A model generated the notes under the pieces. That model saw nothing but the letters and a program-made list of their open reading frames with translations, ran no database searches and was not told the origin of the DNA. From Strigops habroptila (taxonomy: Eukaryota > Chordata > Aves > Psittaciformes > Psittacidae), in assembly GCF_004027225.2 (NCBI RefSeq), contig NC_044297.2, positions 3,678,047 to 3,742,046 of the forward strand: DNA of 64,000 bases, read 5' to 3'. Within the stretch, counting starts at the first letter, position 1, and each line of letters opens with the position of its first letter. Of this stretch, positions 21,901-32,339 are shown piece by piece. The position numbers were made by a program, and so were the translations under genes.

Positions 21901-24900
21901 AGGTATCATTGCAAAGGAGCCAACATCACTGGAAGAGGAGATCAAGGAGATCCGCCGGAGCGGCAGCGGCAAATCCCTGGATACCCCTGAGTTTGAGCTG
22001 TCAGATATCTTCTACTTCTGCCGCAAAGGCATCGAGACCATCATGGATGATGAAGTGACCAAAAGGTTCTCAGCTGAAGAGCTGGAGTCCTGGAATCTGC
22101 TCAGCAGGACCAACTACAACTTCCAGTACATCAGCCTGCGCCTCACTGTGCTCTGGGGCCTGGGTGTGCTGATCCGCTACTGCTTCCTTCTGCCCCTCAG
22201 GTGAGTGCTGCTGCAGGAACCTGCCTGCTGGGATGGTGCTGGTGGCCTGTCCCCAAGTGCAGCTGGTCCCCCAGCCCCATGGACCCTGTTCAACATGAGC
22301 AGGAGAGCCAGGCTGCTTGATGAGCAGCGCCTGTGGCCTTGTGCTAGGTGTAGCTTCCCTCTTTCTGCAGGATAGCCCTGGCGTTCACTGGCATCAGCTT
22401 GTTGGTGACTGGTACCACAGTGGTGGGATACTTGCCAAATGGAAGGTGAGTTCATCTCGGAGGGAGGAGGGGATGGGAAGCCCTCTGTGCACTTTGAGGT
22501 GTGATAATCCTGGATGGGATGTGTTTCTATGGGGAAGATGTGAAGTCTCGACTGGATCTCGTGGCCTGGGGCTGGGTGGCACCGTCACAGGGGAGGTTGC
22601 AGGATGGGGGGTGATGCTCTCTGTCCTGCATGCAGGTGTAAGATGTTCCTGAGCAAGCATGTCCACCTGATGTGTTACCGGATCTGTGTGCGTGCCCTCA
22701 CCGCCATCATCACCTACCACGACCGGTAAGGAGGCCCTGCCTGCTGCAGGCTCCTTTCCCACTGCCAGCTCCATGCCAGGCCTCACGCTTCCTTCCTCCC
22801 TTCTCACCTATACCTTTGTTTTGCATGTAGAGAAAACAGACCCCGAAACGGAGGCATCTGTGTGGCCAATCACACATCTCCCATCGACGTGATCATCCTG
22901 GCCAGCGATGGCTACTATGCCATGGTAAGCTCTGCACCCCAGCCCTGCCTGCACTGCCAAACACGTTGCATGGGACAAGGAGTAGGCAGCAAGAGGCTTT
23001 TGAGCATACCTTTCCCTGCATGGCATCGCAGGGTGCTCTCAGCCCCTGTACACAGATACCTTCAGCAAGCTTGGCCTGGGACTCAGAGCACCAGGGGCTT
23101 CTGGGCACTGCTTTGCAAGTAGAGCTCTGGGCTTTGCCCTCCATGGAAGAGCAAAGCACTTTCCAGCTGGACATCCTGCAATGTGGGAAGCACTGGGGCT
23201 TGCTACATCTGTCCTTCCATCAGAGCCTGCGACTTCTCCTCTCAGCCTTCCCAGGGCAGGGGTAGAAAGATGAACCTCAGCTTGGCTGCGAAGCTGAGGA
23301 GCTGCCTTGGCTCTCATGTGTGCCCAGGTCTTGTAACTTGTGTCTTCTTGCCCTGTTCAGGTGGGTCAGATCCACGGGGGGCTCATGGGGGTGATACAGA
23401 GAGCCATGGTGAAGGCTTGTCCCCACGTCTGGTTTGAGCGCTCGGAGGTCAAAGATCGTCACCTCGTCGCAAAAAGGTGGGAGAGCTGCAAGCTGGGGGG
23501 GGCCTTTGGGCTGGGAAATGGGGGGCTGCCCCTGCCTCACCTCCTGGGTGCTGGGACACTGTGCTGCTGGCCCCACATAGTCCCCAGTGACTCCAGGATG
23601 AGGCCTGTGCTGTGCAGTGGCGCTGTGCCCTGTGCTAATAGGTGCCACTCTCCTGTTTAGGCTCACAGAGCACGTCCAGGACAAGAGCAAGCTGCCTATC
23701 CTTATCTTCCCAGAAGGTGAGTCGTGGAGCAAGGCCAGGCAAGCTCCTTGGAACATCATCCCTGTTCCTTCCCTTCTTATGCAGCCAAGGGCCTTGAGAC
23801 CCTTCACTGAGGCAAAGGGGGCATTTAGAGCTGGCTGAGCCCAGAATGTGGAAGTCAGATGTATGGTGTCCCAGTGGCACATCCATGCACAGAGAGAGCA
23901 GGGCTTGGAATGTGTGTTAGGGGGTGGTTCCTGGGTGCCAGTGGCTGAGCCCTTGGGTATATAGCTTAAGACTTCTGAATCTGTTTGCCTCTTACAGGAA
24001 CCTGCATCAACAACACATCCGTGATGATGTTCAAAAAGGGGAGCTTTGAGATTGGAGCCACGGTTTACCCTGTAGCCATCAAGGTAAATGCCCTTACACA
24101 CAAGCTGTGTGAGCACTGGCTCAACAGCCTGGTCCAAGGCCATGGGGAGGTGGAATGCTCTTAGAAAGGCTTAGAGGGAGCTTGGAGCCTCAGGAGGGTG
24201 CAGCCACTGCCAGACTGTCAGGAGCTCTTCTGCCTCTGCAGTATGACCCGCAGTTTGGAGATGCCTTTTGGAACAGCAGCAAGTATGGCATGGTGACCTA
24301 CCTCCTGAGGATGATGACCAGCTGGGCCATTGTCTGCAGTGTCTGGTACTTGCCTCCAATGACCAGGCAGGTAAGTTTGGTGACCCTGGGCTCTCCGATG
24401 TGCTGCCTTTTTGGCTCTTTGCTCCTGCTGAAGCACTGTTCTTTGCCACAGCCTGAAGAGGATGCCGTCCAGTTTGCCAACCGAGTGAAGTCAGCCATTG
24501 CCAGGCAGGGGGGCCTCGTGGATCTGCTCTGGTGAGTCCAGGAAGGCATTTCTCTTCCTGCTGCCAGGGTTCCTTCTTCCTGGGCCCTGGTATGTGCTTG
24601 TGGGCTGCAGAGATAAGTTCGTGTCTTGTGTTGGGCAGAGTAGGCCTATGGAGAAATGGAGATACATCTTGCCCGTGACCTCCAAAACTGCTCTTCTGTA
24701 GCAGGGACTAAAGTCTTTGCTTCTGCTGTGTGTGTTGGGCACCATGGCTTCATTCTGCCCTTCCACCTTGCACTGGGATGCCATGGTTCTGACTTGATGC
24801 TGCTCAGCAAAGTGCATTGAGCTTTTCCAGGCACTGAGGTGTTGGGTGCCTGGGAGGCAGAGGCACTCTGCTGTAGTGGTTTCAGAGCAGCTCATGCTCC

Positions 24901-25178
24901 TGACAGAGCCCAGCATGGGGCCATGGTGCAGCTCCTGGCAGAGCAAGGTGTGAACGTGACAGCCCTTGGGTTTACAGGGCCCCTGGCAATGGAAGGTACG
25001 GAGCAGGTCAGACCTGCTCTGAGCAGCCCCAGCTGAGGTCTCCTCTCACGATGTGGCTCTCTCCCCCAGGGACGGAGGACTGAAGAGGGAGAAGGTGAAA
25101 GACACATTCAAGGAGGAGCAGCAGAAGCTCTACAGCAAAATGATTGTAGGCAACCATGAAGACCGGAGCCGTTCCTGA
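18962..25178 (+). CDS. GPAT4: Glycerol-3-phosphate acyltransferase 4 (AGPAT6), 12 coding exons
   Basis: Coding exons: 18962-19126, 21584-21653, 21903-22200, 22371-22445, 22636-22725, 22831-22924, 23361-23476, 23661-23716, 23998-24083, 24242-24370, 24452-24531, 25070-25178. They join in phase to 455 residues (human: 456 from memory). The enzyme sits in the ER membrane and on lipid droplets and acylates glycerol-3-phosphate, the first step of triacylglycerol and phospholipid synthesis. Visible features are an N-terminal hydrophobic segment (VLFTLLLVFIIVPAIFGVSF), further membrane segments around LRLTVLWGLGVLIRYCFLLP and IALAFTGISLLVTGTTVVGY, acyltransferase motif I NHTSPID, and the substrate motif FPEGTCINNTS. 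The C-terminus is KMIVGNHEDRSRS. Compared with human, SGSGKSLDTPEF lacks one residue and CKMFLSKHVH replaces FKEFMSKHVH. The ATG at 18962 begins the conserved MFLLLPFDSL. Confidence 0.96.
20332..20602 (+). mobile_element. CR1 LINE 3'-end fragment, copy 2 (GPAT4 intron 2)
   Basis: It starts near TAGCGATAGGACAAGGGGTG, holds the CR1 words TTCAGGTTGGATAAAAGGC, CTTCCCTGTGAGGGTGCTGAG and GGTGTCCCTGCCCGTGGCAG, and ends CTCCTTTCCAAGCCAAACCA just short of the terminal octamers. It is a 5'-truncated, non-coding relic in the same orientation as GPAT4. Confidence 0.9.
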
Positions 25179-25415
25179 GCCCTCTGCCTCCAGCACGAGC
25201 CGGGGCTCATCTGAAGCAGCTCCGGCTCTTTGGACTTTGGCTACTGCAGAGCTGCTTGGACTTGCTCCTTCATCCTCTGGCTGTTCTTTCCCAGAGGCAT
25301 TATTATTACTGCCTAGAGCCTTCAGGCCTTGGGCAGCTCGTGGCAAAGATGCCTTCTTGTTACTGTTACAGTGAAGCCCCTTGCGGGGGCAATATTAAAT
25401 GAAACACTTCTGGTG
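25179..25415 (+). terminator. GPAT4: GPAT4 3' UTR and poly(A) signal
   Basis: A variant signal ATTAAA at 25394-25399 lies about 215 nt after the stop codon and is followed by a TG-rich stretch (CTTCTGGTGTCGTGCG). No AATAAA precedes it. A longer alternative 3' UTR cannot be excluded. Confidence 0.6.
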
Positions 25416-26681
25416 TCGTGCGCTTCCATCTGGTGTGTGCAGGGCCAGGGGGAGCGCTGCTGTGGTGATGTGCGTGTGGGTCAGTCACAGGGCTCCCACA
25501 GCACAGAGGCTGGGGACTGCACTGGGATCAGCTCCCTCGACAGCCAAGGGGCTCTGCATGAGCCTGTGCCTCTCACGCTCTCCTTAGGAGCAGGATGTGG
25601 TCTCTGAGGCCGTTTCCAGCTTTACTTCCAGAAGGAGAAACCTTTTCTTCTCTCTTTCCCTTTGGCCACCTCCTGCCATTGCCTGGCGCAGACCTTTGCT
25701 GCTCCAGCATCTGAGTAACAGCCTCTTTGCTGGGGTTCCTCCAGTGGTGGGGCAGGACCCCCCGCTTCCCAATGTCTCCTGATGGAAACAGTGGGGTCTG
25801 ATCTTGTTGTGCACCAACATGCACATAGATAATCTCAGCTCGTTGCAAGGAAACTGAAGTCTTGTGCTGGAGGTGGGACCCCTTTCGTGTATTACTCAGT
25901 ACAACAACTTGCATTTGAGCATCCATCCCAGGTACTTCCCAATTTTCCTTATGTTCCTACAAACTCTTGTTCCTACGAGCCCTGCCTGCTCTTAGAAGCA
26001 AATGCTGCTTCACTGCCACCTGCAGAAGCCTGCTGGCATTTTGGAGAGCTCTAGAGAAGGCAGCATTGATGTGTCTCCTTTTCACCCCACGTGTTGGCTG
26101 GGGAGGGCATCTGCTGCCCCCCAGGCCAGGGCAGCTCTGTGTAAGTGTCCTTCCATTTGAATTCACTGACACAGATTCAAGGGAGTTCAGTTCCTGCTTG
26201 GTTTTATTTGGGTAAAACACCATTATATCAAGAGACAGAGAAAGGAACAGAGAGAGTCCGGAAACTCCCTTCCCCAAGAGACGCAGTGCACGTTTCCTCA
26301 CTCACAGCGGCTGTAAAGCCACACTTAATAGCATCTGTTAACACAATTAGATATTTCTATACTGAATTGATTCACTTTTGCTTCTTGCAGTGCTCAAAGT
26401 ATGATTCTTTAGGCAACTACACTGAGGGATGCATTACCTGCACAGCACACACCATCACCACCAGCATCCAGCTGCAGGAGGAGAAACCAGGTTCTTGTTT
26501 GGTGGAGACACCCTCGCTGGCCCCACACTTTTCACTGTGACCCCAATTTCAGGTTCTTCTGCCCAACTTCAGCTGTGGCAAGTGATCTAAGGGAGTGGAA
26601 AACAACAAGCAGCAAAGCCTGGGATCTTTTCCTTTCCACCTAAGACACCAAACCCAGAGCAGTGAAACCAAGCAGAAGATG

Positions 26682-26781
26682 GAATCATAAAACCATAGAA
26701 TGGTTTGGGTTGGAAAGGACCTAAAGATCATCCAGTTCCAACCCCCTGCCACGGGCAGGGACGCATCACACTAGACCATGA
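26682..26781 (-). mobile_element. CR1 LINE 3'-terminal fragment, copy 4
   Basis: On the - strand this reads as the last ~100 bp of an avian CR1 (TAGTGTGATGCG, CCCTGCCCGTGGCAGGGGGT, then TAGGTCCTTTCCAACCCAAA and CCATTCTATGG). Only the extreme 3' end remains. It lies in the intergenic region between GPAT4 and NKX6-3. Confidence 0.85.
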
Positions 26782-27479
26782 TAACACCTATGGGTTGAAG
26801 CGTGCTGCTGATGCTCCTATATTCATTGCTAATGCTCTCGGTTGCCCAGATTGGGCCCCCTTGTCAGTTTCTTGTGGCATTAAGGGCCTATTCACCAGGG
26901 TTTGGGTTCACTTTGTTTTACCCAGCTCCTACCACCAGCTCACCAACCCTCCATCCCTCCCTGTTACCAGCCGAGGCTGTTGTGCAGCCCTCAGCTATTT
27001 GTTGGTTGGGTTTTTGACCATCACCTTTCAGTTGCATAAGAAACACTGGGTGTAGCGTGATGGGAGTTAACCTGGAGTGTGGTTAAGTGTGTGTTACCCT
27101 CTAGTACTTGCCTGTACCATTTAACCACACATTTTAGGAGCTATATGTGCTTCAGTTCCTGCTTGAGCCATGTGTTTGCCCAAAGAGCTCCACAGTAGAC
27201 CTGGCAGCCTCCAGCCAGGGGTGATGATCCAGCCCTGCCTTTCCCTGACTGAGCTTTGCTGCACTGGCCCCACGACTCTCCCTTTGCTCGGGGTCCTGCA
27301 GCAGCACCCCTGGGTGCCCATAGTCTGCTTCTCATGCCAGATCCATGGGGATGCACTGGAGCATCTCCAGCTCTGCAGGTCCCGCTGTGCACGGGCCCAT
27401 CGCCAGCAGCCACGCAGGGAGCCGGCTGGCCAGGTTAGGAGGCACACATCCATCTTGGCTCGGCGCCCCCTCTCCGTGC

Positions 27480-27575
27480 CCCCAGTCAATACGTCTCTCT
27501 CCGATGAGAAAGTTAATAAATTTAGCTCTAGATTAAAAGTATCGATCATTTCATTTGTAAGCGATAAATAACCCG
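27480..27575. promoter_or_regulatory. AT-rich candidate conserved element A
   Basis: It contains GTTAATAAATTTA (resembling half of an HNF1 site), TAGATTAAAAGTATCGATCA and AGCGATAAATAA, packed within about 90 bp in GC-rich surroundings. The composition is like that of gut or endoderm enhancers near homeobox genes. The function is inferred from base composition and motifs only. Confidence 0.35.
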
Positions 27576-27654
27576 GGGGGGGGGCACGGGGCGGCCCGTG
27601 AGGTAGGGGCTGTTGGCTCCGGCTGCAGCAGCCATGCAGCCCGCTGGGGCCGGG

Positions 27655-27840
27655 GGCCCTCATATGCATTCTGCCCGGCTGCTGGCATTGATTTGCTATT
27701 AGTCTCCACACACCACCCAGTAGCACATCATTCCCGCAGCTGCTATTAATGGCCTTTTGATAAATAATCACTTGTAAGTCAATAAATTTTTATTAAACAG
27801 TGTGGTGCTTTGATTTATGAAAATCCGACGGGGTTTGTCT
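27655..27840. promoter_or_regulatory. AT-rich candidate conserved element B
   Basis: This block holds CTCATATGCATTC, CATTGATTTGCTATTAG, GCTATTAATGGCC, TTTGATAAATAATCACTT and CAATAAATTTTTATTAAAC in under 200 bp. TAAT cores and TTTAT/ATAAA words (homeodomain and CDX-like) are frequent and no frame is open. It looks like a developmental enhancer, probably of NKX6-3, which lies 2-4 kb away. Confidence 0.4.
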
Positions 27841-28139
27841 GGGAGAAAAGGGATGCGGAATTGAAGCGGAGCTGCCATCCATCTGCCTGCCAGGCCCTGC
27901 TGCACCCACCCGCCCCGGGCCACGGCCACTGCCTGGGCTTGGGGCGGCCGGAGCTGGTGCTCGCACCGACACGGGCTCCACGCTGAGCCCCCGGTGCTGG
28001 TCCCGGCGCTGCCGCAGGGGCACGGGGCGGCCGCAGCCCCTTGGTACCGCTCGGTGCCGGTCCGGCCGTGGGGATGCGGCTGTGATTTGTCACTCCGTGT
28101 GTCTGCAGCAGGCCCTTTGCCACCTGCTTTATTTGTCTC

Positions 28140-28300
28140 CCGGCCCTGACGTGGCATCGGACAGGTGTTAAAGTACTTAATCACTTTAAAATTGTTTTAA
28201 TTTTCTGTTTTCTATTGATCTCCACAGCACCAATTCATCAGCTCACTGGACCAGGCAGTTAGTACATTAAAAATTGTCAGCCACGCCGCGCCAGCTTAGA
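28140..28300. promoter_or_regulatory. AT-rich candidate conserved element C
   Basis: It contains CAGGTGTTAAAGTACTTAAT, CACTTTAAAATTGTTTTAAT, TTCTATTGATCTCC (FOXA/ONECUT-like core) and CAGTTAGTACATTAAAAATT. AT content is abruptly higher than in the flanking GC-rich DNA and it is non-coding in all frames. Confidence 0.38.
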
Positions 28301-29205
28301 AAATGTCAAAAGAATACCCCGGCAGCATCCCACCACATGGAGCTGTGACGTGGCTCTTCCTGCTTGCCCATAGGACCCAGCCCCACCATGGCCTTGCGAA
28401 GGGTCCCCCCCCCCAGCTCTGCCACCCGCTGGCGTTTGTCCCATCGAGGTAGCTCGAGGGGAAGTGTTATGAGCCCCACGCTCGCTGCGGGGCTGGACAG
28501 GGAGCTATGGGGGGAGATTGGTGTTCCCTAAGCCCTGGGAAAGTGCTGCCCCCCAGTCAGAACTCCTTGTAAAGTGTCCCCCTCTCAAGCCCAGCAAATG
28601 ATAGAACACGACAGAGTGGAGAGGAGCCCCCTAAACGTGGGCCTTGGGGTGCAGGCAGAGGCGTCTGCAGCCCCACACCATGAGGCCACAGCAAAGCCCA
28701 TTTTGGGGGCTTTGGCCATCCCCACGGGTTGACTTGGCCACCAGCATATCCTCAGGTGCTGCCTATGGCTGCAGGGAAGGACAGTTTGGCTGCCCCCCCC
28801 CCCCCCCAGCACTGGTGCCCCGCTGCGGATCAGTGTGTGATGGGCCGGCAGCACCTTATCTCCTATCGATTTCCTCCCAAGACACAGCGCTGTGTTTGCT
28901 CACACTTGGCTCCCAGCTGAACAACGGCCCCAGCACCGTGCCCGCAGGAGCCCCTTTGGCACCCATTTGACTGTTGGGGGACACAGAGCCTTGTGTGGCA
29001 CCACCATGGGTGTGCAAGGGCTGAGCCATGGGGAGCTTGAGCAGGGGGGACATCCCCATGTGCCCACACGTGTGTGTAAGCACAGCCCTGTATGGGGGGG
29101 GGCAGCAGCTTGGCAGGCAAACACACCAGGGCTATTGACGCCACATCAATCCTGCAGCCCCGACAGCTGAATGGGCTCTCACGCACACCGTTAAGATAAA
29201 TGATA

Positions 29206-29617
29206 TTTATTTGCTGCTAAGAGGTTCCAACAAGAGGCCCCAAAGAGTGACTTTTGAACCAGCACCTCTTGCTGCTGGTGCACGCCCAACACCGGGAAAA
29301 ACCCTGGGAAACGTCCCCAAAGGCCGTCCCGCTCCTGCGGGCTCTTCCTACCCCACGCACAGCACCGCAGCCACAGCCCCTACCCCTGCCTGGCATGCTG
29401 ACCCTGCCCCAGATGTGCTATCCCAGCCCCAGGGCACCCATGAAGCAAGCGCTGGGACTTGGCTGGGGCTGGGACCTTTATTTCATCACCGCCTGGTGCT
29501 GCCCCTTGTGCTGCTCCCAGCCCCTCGAGCCACGGTCCCTGGGCAGAAGCCACCAGGAGGGGGGCAGCGGCCGCCCCATCCCGCAGCTGCCGGGGGCACC
29601 CCTGCGGCAGGACGGGC
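29206..29617 (-). terminator. NKX6-3: NKX6-3 3' UTR with two candidate poly(A) signals
   Basis: On the - strand AATAAA occurs at 29482-29477, about 135 nt after the stop codon, and again at 29211-29206 within an AT-rich stretch (TAAATATCATTTATCTTAAC). The proximal site is the simpler choice. The distal site would give a 3' UTR of about 430 nt. Confidence 0.6.
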
Positions 29618-31599
29618 TCAGCCGCTGTGCGTGCCCAAGCCCTGCATGGAGAAGGCGGCGCGGTGCTTCCTCAGCAGCAGCCGGATCTTCTCATCATCCG
29701 AGTCGGGGTCCAAGGGCTTGTTGTATTCGTCGTCTTCAGCCTCGGAGGCCGCCCGCTCTCCACCAGAGCCCCCCGCCCGCTGCGAGGACGAGGAGGGCTC
29801 CAGGGCGCTCTTCTTCCTCCATTTGGTCCGTCGGTTCTGGAACCAGACCTGCCACCCCCATGGGCACGGCTGGGTTAGCGGCCACCGGTGCCGTGCGCTC
29901 GGTGCCACGCAGGGACCGACACTCACCTTCACCTGGGACTCGGTCATGCCGAGGGAATAGGCCAACCGGGCTCGCTCCGGACCCGCCAGGTACTTGGTCT
30001 GCTCAAAAGTCTTCTCCAGAGCGAAGATCTGGTGCCCTGTGAAGGTCGGGCGCGTGTGCTTCTTCTTGTGGATGCTGTCAGCCAGGTGAGCAGGGGCTGT
30101 GGAGAGGAGGAAGAGGAGGATGAGCACCAGGGCTTTCTGCAGCTCTCCCCTTCCTGACCACGGCACCAAGTGCCATCAGAGTCCCTCTGCGCTGCCTCCC
30201 CTCCAGATTAAAATCATATTCTGGCTTCAAGGCTTCAGCCCCATCCCAGGAGGGCTGAGTCGCCCTCAGCACAGGCCCCATAGCACCAGCGCCGGGCTGC
30301 GCACCTCCTGCTCATGGACAGCACTGATCCGTGCCGAGTGGGGCAGGGTCACTCCAGCAGCACACGACCGCAGAGCCATGCAGCACCCCAACACCACGTC
30401 CCCCTGCCCCGCACCTTGCAGGACGCAGGACGGAAGGCAGGCAGAGCTGGTCGGCTCGTAGCTGTGCCGGGAGCGGACGGCCGAGCTGCCCGACCCATCT
30501 GCTCCAAGAGCATCACCTGGAGAGGGGAAGGGACCGTGGCTGCGGGTGCTGAGCAGCAGCACCCCAGAGCCCCCGAGGCTCCCCCCGGGACAGCGAGTGC
30601 CCACATCCCACCCACCCTGCAGCAATGACATGCTCCAGGGTCCCTCCAGCTCTCCACCATGCAGGCAGTGCTGCCAGAGCAGGGCCGAGCTGGGCACTGA
30701 CCCCAGTGGGGCTGCTGGAGCAATGGGGGATGATCTCCAGCACCACGGGCTCTGCCTGTCCTCGCCTGGGAGCTGAGCAAAGAGTTAATCTCTCCCATTG
30801 GAGCTGCTCTTGAGCCAACACCTCTGCAGCAGGTGGGGTCCAGCAGCTCCGGACCATTCCCACCATGCAGCAGCTCCGGTGCTGGGACCATTCCCACCAT
30901 CCAGCAGCTCTGGACCATTCCCACTATCCAGCAGCTCCGGACCATTCCCACCATCCATCACCTCCAGTGCTGGGACCATTCCCACTATCCAGCAGCTGTG
31001 GACCATTCCCACCATCCATCACCTCCAGTGCTGGGACCATTCCCACCATCCACCACCTCCAGTAATGGGACCATTCCCACCATCCATCAGATCCGGTGCT
31101 GGGACCATCCATAGCCACCCAGGGCGACAGCCAAGGCGCAGCCTGGCCAGTGCCCCCCACTGCCAACACATGGGGCTCTATGGGGCACCCTCAGCTCCCA
31201 CCCATCACCTCCCGCCCCGGCCCCGCTGTACTTACGGCCGCCGCACTGCCGGGCTCCCCGCCAGTCCGGGGCCGCCTCTGCCCAGCAGCTCCGGCCCCGT
31301 GGCAGGAACTCTCCGCCGGCCTTGGGCAGGGTCCCCACCTGCGGCCCGTAATAGACGCCGGCGGAGCTCAGTCCGTTCAGTCCGCCCGCATGCGGGTAAG
31401 TGGGGACGATGCTGCCGCCGGGCGCCGCCGCGGGGCGGCTCAGGATGTCGGAGATGCCGTGCGGGGTGCCCAGCGCCGGCGGGCACAGCTTGTAGAAGGA
31501 GCTCTGCACCGAGTACTGGCAGACAGGCGCCTTGGCTTCGGGGAAGGCGCCCAGCGCGGGGCCGTTGAGCAGGAAGGTGCCGGGCAGGTTGGCATCCAT
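29618..31599 (-). CDS. NKX6-3: Homeobox protein Nkx-6.3, 3 exons
   Basis: Exons on - are 31599-31236, 30096-29927 and 29848-29618, giving 254 residues in phase (human: 265 from memory). The N-terminus [20 protein letters not shown] is followed by [15 protein letters not shown] and the Engrailed-homology-like [12 protein letters not shown], a Groucho-binding repressor motif. The homeodomain runs from about [20 protein letters not shown] through [20 protein letters not shown]. It crosses the exon 2/3 junction before [13 protein letters not shown], the DNA-recognition helix. The acidic C-terminus [20 protein letters not shown] is conserved in the NKX6 group. Known role: a transcription factor in stomach and intestinal endocrine and antral cells and some hindbrain neurons. 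The gene is a short distance downstream of ANK1 in the same orientation, as in human. Confidence 0.95.
30850..31115. repeat. 27/36-bp minisatellite in NKX6-3 intron 1
   Basis: Eight full copies and one partial copy of a unit GGACCATTCCCACCATCCAG plus a CAGCTC or CACCTC tail. Units alternate between about 27 bp and about 36 bp, the longer ones carrying an extra GTGCTGGGA-type block. Because both lengths are multiples of three, false frames such as PFPPSSSSG stay open on the + strand. Confidence 0.85.
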
Positions 31600-32060
31600 G
31601 GCGCGGCGTCGAGGCGCCCCTCAGTGCCCGGATCCCCGGGGCTGGACCAGCGGCTGCCCCATCCCCACCGGCCCCCGGTGGGTGCAGCCCCGGTGTCCAC
31701 GCTGGGTCCGGGCAGGGCTCGGCTGACCCGGCGGCGGCACCGGCACCACCGGACACTCAACTTGGGCTTGGGGAGCGCCAACATTTCTCTTGATAAGGAT
31801 GAGGTCCATTAGAATACTGCGTTCCCATTGGCCGAGCGGCCGCCGCTCCTTCTGCTATTGGCCTGCTCTCCGCGGCCTCGGCCGCTATTGGCTGCGCCGC
31901 TGGGCCAGCCAGCGATTGGCCCAACCCAGACAAATTGCGCTTTGAAAGCTGCGGCGGGCGCTGGACAGCGCCGGGGGCGGAGCCAGGCGGGCCGGGATTG
32001 GCTGAGGAGTGGGGCTGGGCGGGCTGGGATTGGCTGCGGGGCCAGGAGGGGCGGGGCCCG
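31600..32060 (-). promoter_or_regulatory. NKX6-3: NKX6-3 promoter with six same-facing CCAAT boxes
   Basis: ATTGG (CCAAT on the - strand, facing the gene) occurs at 31827, 31857, 31887, 31915, 31997 and 32029. The first four are 30, 30 and 28 bp apart and the last two 32 bp apart, close to three helical turns. NF-Y is the known binder of such arrays. Downstream, TATTCTAATGGAC (31806-31818 region) holds a homeodomain core TAATGG. There is no clear TATA box. The start site is inferred near 31780-31820. Confidence 0.65.
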
Positions 32061-32339
32061 GCGCTGTCCAGCGCTGCGGCGGTCCCGGTGCCCCGCAGCG
32101 GGGCTGAGCCGCGCCGGTGCCCGCGGTGCGGGGGGACAGGCCCCGGTGCGCGCCCGCCCGCCGCCCGCAGGCACCCGCTGCGCCCCCGGCCACATCCCCC
32201 CGGCCGGAGCCAGCCCCTCGGGCTCCCCCAGCACCCGGGGAGAGCCACCAGACTGGATGGGGAACGACAGAGGGATCCCCCCCACCCCGCTCCCAGGCTC
32301 GGTCCTCCCCGCACGGTTGGGAAAGCAAAGAGCCGAGAC

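Larger units (their letters stand above)
25416..29200. other. GPAT4-NKX6-3 intergenic region with AT-rich candidate regulatory blocks
   Basis: No exon is supported. The background is unique sequence of about 50-60% GC, interrupted by a CR1 fragment and by AT-rich blocks at about 27480-27575, 27655-27840 and 28140-28300. These blocks are dense in TAAT, ATAAA and ATTGAT words and stand out sharply from their flanks. Short G or C homopolymer runs occur at about 27573 and 28793-28807. Confidence 0.5.

Noticed and set aside
29211-30042. Long frames on the + strand opposite NKX6-3
   Set aside because: They mirror the GC-rich NKX6-3 exons on the other strand and show no protein similarity of their own.
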